A stretch of DNA of 64,000 nt from Toxotes chatareus. Taxonomy: Eukaryota > Chordata > Actinopteri > Toxotidae. The stretch spans positions 94,568-158,567 of the forward strand of contig JAFBJY010000237.1 of NCBI GenBank assembly GCA_016801885.1, read 5' to 3'. A program made the translations under genes and the position numbers. The notes under the pieces are model-generated. The model saw only the letters and a list, made by a program, of their open reading frames with translations, was not told where the DNA came from and did not search any database. Numbering within the stretch: position 1 is the stretch's first letter; each line of letters opens with the position of its first letter. Shown here one piece after another: positions 55,960-64,000 of this stretch.

Positions 55960-56955
55960 AGAGAACTATGACCTGGATGAATGAGGACATTCATGCTATA
56001 ACTTACAATCCAGAGACTCTGATAAGCATCAGAACAAGGTGTGCTGGAAAAATTATGGTGCTTCAGCATAACTTGGATAGCACAGAATCCTAAGCGGAGA
56101 CTACGCCCGGTAGCAGCTGTTAGATACCACCTGGCAATAATGCTAAAGCTAACCTTGCTAACGATGCTTTGGAGGGATGCACTGCGCCATCAGTGAGCCG
56201 TTGACAAAACACCGCAACAACTTTGTAGTGATCACAGGGGATTTCAACTAGACCAGCTTAAAGACTGTGCTCCCCAAGTTCAAACAATGTGGACTTTAAA
56301 ACCAGAGGAGTGAACATGCTGGACTTGGTATATACAAACTCTCCTGATGCATACAGAGTGACCCCCCGCCTCCCATGGGCTGCTGTGATCACCTATCCGT
56401 CATGCAGGGTGCAGCCTCTGCACTTTGGGACTGCTTCAAGAACACGGACTGGGAGGCCTTCAAGATCAACCTCCCAGGGAGACAGCATAGACATCGGGAG
56501 TATGCAGAGGCGGTAACCTGCTACATTGCAAACAAACAGAGGATGTCACGATAGCCAAAACCCTGGATGACAACAGAGGTGCGCTCACTTTTGACAGACA
56601 GAGACAGAGCCTTCAGAGGCGAGGGACAGTCTGAACTCTGCTCAGCCAGGACTGCACTCTCTGAGTGGATCAAGGCTACAAACGCACTTATGCAGAAAAA
56701 TCCAACAACACCGCTGTGGCACAGGTAACACCAAAGGAATGTGACAGGGAGTCCAGGTGCTGACGGATTACAAGTCCAGGCAGAGGTTGAGAACGATGAT
56801 GCCTCCCTTCCGGACAGGCTCAACAACTTCTATGCAAGCTTTGAGGAACCAACCCTGATGGCCGAAAGGAGGGCTGACCCTTCACTATTTGCTGGGCCAG
56901 CTCACACCATCAGCATAGCAGATACAAAGAGGATCCTGAATAAGGTGAACCCATG
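55960..56955 (+). mobile_element. L2/CR1-type LINE fragment (endonuclease end and linker)
   Basis: It encodes, over several frames, FVVITGDFN, DFKTRGVNMLDLVYTNSPDA, ALWDCFKNTDWEAFKINLPG, YAEAVTCYIANK, and LNNFYASFEEPTLMAERRAD ending IADTKRILNKVNP just before the Gypsy LTR. The Gypsy element therefore inserted between linker and RT; the rest of the LINE is not found on the far side. Confidence 0.65.
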
Positions 56956-57035
56956 TGTGGCAGGTGGGGAGGGGTAGTAGGATAAATATACTAAAAGTAG
57001 GAGTCCGACTTAACGCCACCTTGGTAATTTCACAG
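56956..57035 (-). repeat. Gypsy 3' LTR, recognisable end
   Basis: About 80 bp align with 61029-61108. Beyond 57035 the sequence is a GC-rich patch with GCGAAGCA repeats that I cannot match to the other LTR. Confidence 0.6.
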
Positions 57036-57199
57036 CCACAGGTGAGGCACATGCCGACAAAGGCACACACCGGCGAAGCACACATCAGTGCGAAGCAGGC
57101 GCTGCAACCACAGGCGAAGCAGCAGTGTTCCAGTTCCAGGTTCATCATCAGCCCGACAATGCACCCAGAATCCCTGAGCACTAGTGCCATGGTCTAAAG

Positions 57200-58013
57200 A
57201 ACACAGACACAGCATTAGACACCTCGCCTCAGCTGGCTCGGCAGCAGACCTGGGAAGGTGGTGAGGGTTAGGGGTGCTGACCTGCTCTGGGAAGCGAGTT
57301 GTCCGTCGTCTGACCAGCTCATTGTTGCCTGGGGAGGAAAGTGGTAAAGCTGCTCCCCAGAACAGAGGGCAGGGTTGCTGTTGCCGCCACAGGAGGAGGC
57401 GACCCCAGGGGCAGCCTCAACTCCGCCGTTGGTATGCTCAACGTGGAGGAGTGACTTCCCTACCAGGGCAAACAAGTCATCTAAAGCCTCATCTGACGAG
57501 CCACTCTCTGCGGATGTCTCGTCCGGTGAGAGGGGAGGGGCGCCGCATCGCTGTCTGGAGGTACAACTCCACCACTGTATACACAGGTCCCCCTCTCAGT
57601 GAGAACTTCATCCTTCAGCGCAGCAGGCAGTAGAACTTGAAAAACCACTTCCCCACCATCAGGCGCCTGATCTGCCGATACACAACCCCAGCCTGTTCAA
57701 CCAAGCGATCCCACTGGTTAAGGAGCACCAAGGCTGGTTGAGACAGCTGCTTGCGCTCTTCACGATAAGGGCACCGCCCCTGTCTCAGAATTTCAGAACT
57801 GACTGGATGACTGAATCAGCCCGCTAAAGGGTGCCAATATCTGACGGAGTATGCTGAGGCAGGGCTCTAACCACTGCCTGGTGAACTTCTGGGCATGGAG
57901 CCTGCAAGACTTCCGCAGCAGCTTTGGGAGCACTGTAGATGTGGATGCATGTGGGACAAAGCATCCAGCGTTTACATTATTCCTGCCCGGGCATAGTGGG
58001 GGTTGCCAGTTGG
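57200..58013 (-). pseudogene. Degenerate pol remainder (integrase relic)
   Basis: In scattered frames the minus strand reads VEVVANWQPP, then after lost sequence QWDRLVEQAGVVYRQI, resembling the segment that precedes the integrase zinc-binding domain in fish Gypsy elements. Stops and frameshifts are frequent, and no DDE catalytic core is present. Confidence 0.5.
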
Positions 58014-59396
58014 CTACCACCTCCACTTACTTGGGTCAGTGGATACGCCGTTGGCAGAAATGACATGCCCCAAATAACGCACCTCGCGTTGGAAAAAGGA
58101 GCATTTGGACAGCTTGGCCTTCAGGCCCTCTTGCTGCAACCGCTGTAGCACCAACTCCAGCCTCTCCAGATGTTGCTGAAAGGTAGAGGAGAAAACCACA
58201 ATGTCGTCCAGATACAAAAGTAAGGACCGACACTGCTGGTCTCCAAAGATCCTTTGCATGAGGCGCTGGAAGGTGCTAGGTGCATTACACAGCCCAAAAG
58301 GCATGCGGTTCCACTCAAACAACCCAAAAGGGGTGCAGAATGCAGTCTTGTATCGGTCAGCCTCTGCGACCGGCACCTGATTGTACCCGCTGGCTAAATC
58401 CATTGTGGAAAACCAGCGGGCCCCAGTCAGTGCATCCAAGGACTCCTCAATACGGGGAAGAGGAAAGGCGTCCTTTCTGGTCCTGCTGTTAAGCTGGCGG
58501 TAGTCTACGCACAAGCGTAGACTACCATCCTTCTTTTTAACAAGCACAATGGGTGAGGCATAAGGGCTGCTGCTCTCCCGGATGACCTGAGCACCGAGTA
58601 GCTGACTGATGTGCTCTTTGGCCAGCTCATACTCCGAAGGTGGAATGCGCCTGTAGGGCTGTCTGACGGGCGTGTCATCCACGAGAGGAATCTCGTGTGC
58701 GATCAGGTCAGTACAGCCTAAATCACCATCATGAGTGGAAAAGACGGACGCATACTTATGAAGAAGAGTCCGCACTCCATTCTGCTCCTCAGCAGATAAG
58801 GTGGACAAATTGGCTGGGTCAGTCTGCTCAAATGGTGTAGGAGCTGCAACGTGGGAGGCCACTGTCGCCACACCAGAAGGGACCTCGGTGACACCAGCAG
58901 GCAAACTCACTACACAGACCTCTGCCAAAGCACCTACGGCTGTTCGGGGATAGAGCAGCACGTCAGAGGAGCCAACGTTAACAATGGGGATATATGCAGT
59001 CCCACCTTCGACCCGGACCAGTGCTGGAGATGCCAATAGCCCAGCAGGAAGGCCAGAGTCTGAAGGCTCAAACAGCACGGTAGCACATGAGTGCTGGATC
59101 GAACATGTGGCGGGCACTATTTTCATAGTGCCGCCAGGGATACGGCAAGCCTTCTTGCCACGCACCCTGACCTGAACGGAATCTCGAGAAGAAGAGTCCA
59201 CAGTGGCCTGATGGCACCTTTGCAAAGCCTGCACCACCAGTTCTGGTGCTTCAGTGACAGTGGGCGTCTCAAACAAAGCAAGACCATGCTGCCCAAACAG
59301 CCTGCTGTAGCATCTCCGAATGACATTCATTCCCAACACACCTGGGGCGGTGGGGACATCTGGGCCGGAGGGTCCTTGACCACCAGTACCCCACAC
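58014..59396 (-). pseudogene. Gypsy reverse transcriptase region (pol), truncated
   Basis: A 460-codon frame. Pre-RT region with PTAPGVLGMNVIRRC, then RT blocks QPYRRIPPSEYELAKEHISQ, SPIVLVKKKDGSLRLCVDYR, ALTGARWFSTMDLASGYNQV, FGLFEWNRMPFGLCNAPSTF, catalytic LLLYLDDIVVFSS and LGHVISANGVSTDP. The frame stops at 58014, where a base change shifts KVEVVANWQPP to another frame. RNase H is absent downstream. RT motifs are all present. Confidence 0.85.
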
Positions 59397-59608
59397 CCTG
59401 GCAATGACCTGCCACAGAGCTCCACTTCGAGCTCCAAATAGCCAAGGTAGGGGATAGGCAGCCCATTGGCAGCTCTAAGCTCAAGCCAATGGCAGGATCG
59501 AAGCTTCTCCTGGCCCCAAGGCTCAAAGTGCTGGCGGAAGAAACTCTCGGTGACTGTAGACACCATTGACCCTGTATCCACCAAGCAAGGGACCATCACT
59601 CCCCCCAT
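59327..59608 (-). pseudogene. Gypsy aspartic protease (start of pol)
   Basis: The active-site motif VPCLVDTGSMVSTV (DTG) opens the frame, which continues LELRAANGLPIPYLGYLELE. Translation upstream of the Met (SVLSGERNEAKLISACPHLE) is also open, as expected for a gag-pol junction. A one-base frame change near 59365 separates it from the RT frame. Confidence 0.75.
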
Positions 59609-59724
59609 AGCTACCTCTAAGTGTGGGCAAGCAGAAATGAGCTTAGCTTCATTCCTCTCCCCTGAGAGTACTGGTGAGCCACTGGTTGCTCCCCCCGAAC
59701 TTTGGCTCTGCAGTTCGGCGGGCG

Positions 59725-60843
59725 CTAGTTTTCCGCCTGCTGAGCTGGCCCATGCTGCATACTAGACCGAGATGGCGCAGGTGCAAAAGGCTGAGGACGG
59801 GGAGGAACACGTGCCCCTTCACACTCCCTGGCAAAATGGCCAGGCTGCTGACACCGTCTGCAGATTACAGGGCCACGGTTAGGGGGACGACTACGTGGCG
59901 GCACGCCCTGCAGCTGAGCAACACTCTGGGTAAGTCTATTAAGCTGTTCCTGTTGAAGTCGCAACATCTCTCTCACCTCACTAAGCCCATTGGTCTGAGC
60001 TGAGCTAGCCCCCGTGGGGGTACTCCGTACCTCACACTGCAGCCCCAACACTGAAGGAACAGAGTGGCTTCGGCTCCGCACACGTCCTGGCAGCCCCTCC
60101 CGCTCCCATCTAAGTGCCTCGGCCCTAACTTCCAGTAAGGAAACCGTAGGCTGACGGCGCACCAATTGTTTAAGTTCACGGCGAAGTGGGCCATCAATCA
60201 CATTCTCAATAAACTGATCGCGCAACAACACTTCAGCATTTAACATCTCACTCGGCGCACTCTTTTTTACAGATGCCATCAGGCTCATCAGTGCGAGGGA
60301 GAACTCCTGAAGCGTCTCTCCCTCTTGCTGCCGGCGAGAAAAAAATGCTTCCTGTAAGGACACATAAGACTCAGAACAGCCATAAATCTCACGCAAAACA
60401 GCAAAAATTTTGGCTGGGTCACTGCGTTCTGCACTAGAGCGATATTTTATCTCCTCACGTGCCTCACCCTCCAAGTGGTCAAACAAGAAAAATGCCTGAT
60501 CCGATGTGGACAGACGGCGCGCCCTAATACAAGCCTGAACTTCCTCAATCCATTCCTCTAATCCCAGCCCTGATCTACCCCTGAACACTGGACACTTCCT
60601 GTCTCGGGGTACCAAGATCAGCCTCTCCGTTATAGGAGCGCTAGAAGTGGATGGGACAGGAAGGGGCTCAGTGAGAGTGGAAGGTGCGACGCTAGGACCA
60701 GGCACGGCCGCAGCCTGTTCCTGCCGCAACCTCTCATTCTCTGCCCTCAACTGTGTCACTAATTCCCTCAATTCCTGTAACTCTCCCTCTATGATCTCAC
60801 CGGTCTTACCAGCTACAAAAACTAGCGCTAAGGCTACAGACAA
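59725..60843 (-). CDS. Gypsy gag polyprotein
   Basis: A 372-codon frame open on the minus strand. N-terminal coiled coil (LRELVTQLRAENERLRQEQA), capsid-like core (EEWIEEVQACIRARRLSTSD, FLFDHLEGEAREEI, QEFSLALMSLM), a second helical segment (LRLQQEQLNRLTQSVAQLQ), and a CCHC zinc knuckle CRRCQQPGHFAREC near residue 335 that binds element RNA. The intact frame contrasts with the damaged pol. The first Met shown may not be the native start. Confidence 0.8.
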   Translation of the reverse strand: MSVALALVFVAGKTGEIIEGELQELRELVTQLRAENERLRQEQAAAVPGPSVAPSTLTEPLPVPSTSSAPITERLILVPRDRKCPVFRGRSGLGLEEWIEEVQACIRARRLSTSDQAFFLFDHLEGEAREEIKYRSSAERSDPAKIFAVLREIYGCSESYVSLQEAFFSRRQQEGETLQEFSLALMSLMASVKKSAPSEMLNAEVLLRDQFIENVIDGPLRRELKQLVRRQPTVSLLEVRAEALRWEREGLPGRVRSRSHSVPSVLGLQCEVRSTPTGASSAQTNGLSEVREMLRLQQEQLNRLTQSVAQLQGVPPRSRPPNRGPVICRRCQQPGHFARECEGARVPPRPQPFAPAPSRSSMQHGPAQQAEN

Positions 60844-61028
60844 ACACCCACAGGAAACACACTGCTGCTTCGCCTCTCAACACCCAACCTCAGATACAGG
60901 CAGTCACACACAATACAGTCAAATCAGAGCAATCCAAGAAAAAGAAAAAAACCTCTCTTTTTTTTTTTTTTTTAAAGTGAACACACGTCTCCACCTTCAC
61001 TAAGTCGATCCTGCCGACAACGCCAAGT

Positions 61029-61275
61029 TGTGGCGAAAATGGGGGGAGGGTTAATAGGGTTATTACACTAAGAGTAGGAGTCCGACAACGCCACCTTGGG
61101 AGTTTCACCCAAGGAATATCAATAAGAATCTACTGGGCATTAACAAACCCCAAAAACACCCAGGGCACTCAGGTCCGTTCAACAAAGGAAGGGCAGGAGA
61201 CGTGGTTCAAAGATCAAAAAAAGAACAACAATTTTTATTAACAATAAATTGATTAATATTAGAAAAGACAATATG
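61029..61275 (-). repeat. Gypsy 5' LTR
   Basis: It begins (plus strand) TGTGGCGAAAATGGGGGGAG beside the primer-binding-site complement. It includes an antisense AATAAAAATTG poly(A)-type signal at 61220-61240. The right boundary near 61275 is estimated from where LINE 3' sequence resumes. Confidence 0.5.
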
Positions 61276-61284
61276 CTAAAATGA

Positions 61285-61570
61285 CTGACCCCTCCATGTT
61301 TAAGAGTAGGCTAAAAAACTTCCTCTTTGATAGTTTGCTCGTTAGCAGATGGCCACCCCCACGAGGTTCTGTTCAAGGTTCTACCTGTTAAAAGGAAGTT
61401 TTCCTTGCCACCATCAAATAAGCGCTGCTCTTGGGGGAAATGTTGGGTCCATGGGTAATATTATAAAGAGTATGATCTAGACTTGCTCTTTCTCTCTAAG
61501 GAAAATACCTCCAGATAACTTTGTAATGATTCAGCATGGGCTATATATAAAACTGAACTGAACTGGAATT
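61285..61570 (+). mobile_element. LINE C terminus and 3' UTR
   Basis: SMFKSRLKNFLFDSL at 61290-61335, then the common teleost 3' UTR with CTACCTGTTAAAAGGAAGTT and TATATATAAAACTGAACTGA as the 3' tail. Confidence 0.6.
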
Positions 61571-61794
61571 AACATTGATATTTAATCATATAAACTACAT
61601 TATAACAAAACATAAGTGAGCTTGTGCATCTCAGCCCAGAGTTTTATATGAGCTTGACAGAAAATGAAGCTGAACAAAAAACAAAAGACTGTATAAACTC
61701 GTGAAAATCATTAATTTACAAGCCTCTCTAGGAAAGTCAGCATTGTTGGACTCAAGATAAATCAAGAAATATCTGCAGTCATTTCAAACAAATT

Positions 61795-62080
61795 CAATTC
61801 AATTTTATTTATATAGCGCCTCCCATAATCAAAATTGTCTCAAAGAGCTTTACAGAGTTGCAGAGCCTGACCCCAGAGCAAGCACCTATGGCAACAGTGG
61901 CAAGGAAAAATTCCCTTTTGACAGGAAGAAACTTTGAGCAGAACCAGGCTCATATAGGGGGGCCCTCCTGTCGATGGGAAAAGGAGGAAGATAGGACAGA
62001 TGGGAATGGAGGAGAAGAGGAGAAGGACATGCAACATATAAAACATGATACAAACAGGGTTGGCAGTGGATAAAGATAGG
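61795..62080 (-). mobile_element. LINE 3' UTR, antisense
   Basis: On the minus strand TTTCTTCCTGTCAAAAGGGA and TTCCTTGCCACTGTTGCC, ending GGCGCTATATAAATAAAATT GAATTGAATT, the same type of tail as the preceding element in the opposite orientation. Confidence 0.6.
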
Positions 62081-62100
62081 GAACCAGCATTCAAATCACA

Positions 62101-62240
62101 GAACAGTTAGTGGATACTGTGTGCTCAGCAGATTACAGTTACGATAGTAAACAGAGCCCAGAAACAAAAAACTGTCATTGTTGGTAATTATTTACATTAC
62201 AGTCTGCATAGGATATTAATCCAATATTTATCTTAAGCAG
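62101..62240 (+). repeat. Copy of the NLR 5'-flank unit
   Basis: About 140 bp matching 6300-6440 (TACTGTGTGCTCAGCAGATT, TTGGTAATTATTTACATTAC) with about 10 percent difference. It stops before the ISRE-like region. Confidence 0.6.
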
Positions 62241-62279
62241 AGTGGAAAATTAAACATAGTAATGTGTTAGAAATATACA

Positions 62280-63760
62280 ATTGTAGACAATAAAGGTCTA
62301 CAGGTGGGTGGAGCCAGGACGACAGACAGTTCCGAGCCAGAGATACCTGCAGAAAGGTACAGAAAGAGAGATAGAGAGAGAGAGAAACAAGCACAAGACT
62401 ACGGACAGAGAGGACACAGAGTTAATGATGTGTAATAAAGGCTAATAAATGTGAGAGTGGGTCTGAGGAGCAGAGAAAGAGAAGAGGAGAGGTGTGCAGT
62501 GGATGGGAAATCATCAGCAGCTAGGCCTATAGCAGCATAACTAGGGGATGATTCGAGTTACTGAGCCAGCCCTACTAAAGACTATATCCTTAACTGTAAC
62601 AGTGTCTATAGAATAATTGTGACTAACTATAAGTTTAATAAATAACTAGGACTAGCTTAACTCTAATTATAACTTTGTATCAGACAAGAAGGTTTTAACT
62701 TTGTTTTAAAATTAAGGTGTAAGCTTCCGAGACCCAACTGGCAGTTGGTTCGATCTCTCTTGTTATTTTCAGTCAGTACTCTCGCTGCAGCATTTTGGAT
62801 CAACTGGATGCTCTTTTAGAATAGTTAACTGGACATCCTGATAATACAGAATTACAGTAAGTCCAGCCTGAGAAGTAACAAAGCATGGACTAATTTTCAG
62901 CATCTTTTACCTCTCGACAGAATGTTTCTAATCTTACTGCGCAGGTGAAAAGAAGGCGGTCCTAGAGACTTGTTTTATATGTGAGTTAAAGGACAGATCC
63001 TGATCCAAAAATAACTCACAGTTCCTCACAGTCGTGGAGGCTAAATTAATGCCATCCAGAGTAACTATGATTAGATAAACTGTTTCTGAGGTGTTTTGGG
63101 ACCAAACAAAATAACCTCAGTTTTGTCTAATTCAGAAGAAGAAAGTTACAGGTCATCCAGGCCTTTATGTCTTTAAAGACATACCTAAAGTATGATTAAC
63201 TGATCTGTTTTGTCTGGCTTCATATAGATAAATATAGCTGGTATCATCCATATAGCAATGGAAATTTGTTCATGCTTCCTGATAATATTACCTAGGGGAA
63301 GCATGTATAAATTGAACAATCATCGGTCCAAGCAGAGAACCTGGGGAACCTTGTGACTAACTCTGGTGTAAGTGGATGATCCGCCATAACATGAACTAAC
63401 TGGAATCTATCCGATAGATATGATTTAAGCCAACCTTCCTTTAATCCCAATGACATGTTCCAATCTTTGCAGAATGCTGTGATCAATAGTATCAAATGCA
63501 GTACTGAGATCCAGTAGGGAAGAGATGATTCCATTGTCTGATGCTATGAGAGAGGTTGTTGGTAACTTTCATCAGTGCTGTTTCTGATACTATGATGAAC
63601 TCCTAAATCCTGACTGAAAAGAAGTTCAAACAAACCATTACTGCTTGCAGATGGTCACATAATTGAATTTTCAAGAATTTTAGAAGTAAAGGGGAGATTA
63701 GATATAGTTCTATAGTTTCCTAAAACATTTGGGGTCAAAGATACGGCTCATGACACACTA
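62280..63760 (-). mobile_element. LINE, antisense (RT to 3' UTR)
   Basis: Minus strand: RT with ALHLILLITAF-type block and LKEGWLKSYLSDRFQLVHVM (63292-63534), the catalytic box as CYMDDTSYIYL near 63250, later NCELFLDQDLSFNSHIKQVS (about 63010), and a 3' UTR at 62300-62620 matching the LINE at 34.6-34.9 kb in reverse. Multiple stops. It belongs to the esterase-ORF1 LINE family at 14.4-17.6 kb. Confidence 0.65.
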
Positions 63761-63777
63761 AGTCATAAACAGACATG

Positions 63778-63960
63778 CACAGTCATGGCCGTAAGTATTT
63801 GGACAGTTAAGCATCTTCTGTTCTAGCTTCGTGCTTTCAGCACATTCACTTTAGAATACAATAATGGATACTACGGTCAATGACTATAAAAGTTTTACAC
63901 TAAATCTGAGGAGTTTGTTTAACTGAATCTCACACAGTTCTTTCTATACTGATGTCAACC
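63778..63960. mobile_element. Possible DNA-transposon (Tc1/mariner-like) end
   Basis: CAGTCATGGCCGTAAGTATT TGGACAG at 63781 resembles terminal repeats of fish Tc1/mariner-type elements; the downstream sequence has the AT-rich non-coding look of their subterminal regions. The other end would lie beyond the window. Confidence 0.3.
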
Positions 63961-64000
63961 TGCTGAAATTATAGCTGAGACTTGGCTCTTTTAATATAGG

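Larger units (their letters stand above)
56956..61275 (-). mobile_element. Ty3/Gypsy LTR retrotransposon, internally deleted
   Basis: The two ends share TGTGGC..., AGTAGGAGTCCGAC and AACGCCACCTTGG (56956-57035 and 61029-61108), the terminal parts of LTRs. On the minus strand, just inside the right LTR, TTGGCGTTGTCGGCAGGATC is a plausible primer-binding site. gag, protease and RT follow in order; RNase H and most of integrase are missing, and the downstream LTR is diverged after about 80 bp. The right limit of the right LTR is estimated. Confidence 0.75.

Noticed and set aside
57274..57633. Plus-strand ORF of 119 codons
   Set aside because: Antisense shadow of the Gypsy pol relic; low-complexity Arg/Pro-rich translation.
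1..64000. CRISPR arrays, operons or bacterial-type genes
   Set aside because: No regularly spaced identical repeats with unique spacers; gene structure, repeats and splice sites are vertebrate.

Overview
The window is vertebrate, almost certainly teleost, nuclear DNA. Coding sequence comes as short exons with GT/AG borders. One gene has the exon order of the fish-specific NLR-C / NLRC3-like immune receptors (repeat exons, FISNA-NACHT, LRR exons of 174 nt, PRY-SPRY/B30.2). The remainder is a dense mix of fish retroelements: Rex3-like RTE, L2/CR1-type and L1-type LINEs, a Penelope-like element, a Ty3/Gypsy element and DNA-transposon debris. There are no bacterial operons, CRISPR arrays or intact rRNA/tRNA genes.

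Layout. 1-6 kb holds a hAT-type BED-finger fragment, a palindromic element, an exon relic of a fish multicopy SAMD3-like gene and LINE 3' ends. 6-20.3 kb holds the + strand NLR gene: an upstream element with an IRF/ISRE-like motif (6680-6699), a putative noncoding exon ending at 6735, an N-terminal exon fragment whose start exon is not visible next to a hAT-like MITE, four tandem 39-codon exons, two linker exons, the large FISNA-NACHT exon with two one-base frameshifts, and three LRR exons. A 47-nt exon and the B30.2 exon end the gene. Its introns carry a SINE and two opposed LINEs. 20.8-26.3 kb is a full-length but decayed L1-type LINE (- strand) with a 14-bp target-site duplication. 26.3-41 kb is a retroelement nest: LTR-like repeats, an L2-type LINE with a 284-codon reverse-transcriptase ORF, an internally deleted LINE carrying an LTR-like insertion, and LINEs nested in LINEs.

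41.0-45.3 kb is an inverted, partial second copy of the NLR 3' end (two LRR exons, 47-nt exon, B30.2) on the - strand, with two retroelement insertions and one frameshift. 45.4-47.9 kb is a Rex3-like LINE (-). 47.9-51.4 kb is an element about 3.5 kb long with inverted repeats of about 500-590 bp around two exon-like coding pieces and a 153-bp tandem repeat; I could not assign it to a family and regard it as the best candidate for something undescribed. 53.2-56.0 kb is a Penelope-like element (RT plus GIY-YIG endonuclease) bounded by inverted repeats of about 180 bp. 57-61.3 kb is a Ty3/Gypsy element (gag, protease, RT; RNase H and most of integrase lost) inserted in a LINE. 61.3-64 kb is LINE 3' sequence.

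Functionally the only host-gene content is the NLR (probable intracellular innate-immune sensor family), its inverted fragment and the SAMD3-like relic. As read here the NLR cannot make a full-length protein without correcting two single-base deletions; these could be true pseudogenisation or assembly error. All calls come from reading the sequence and remembered family features; no database search was run.
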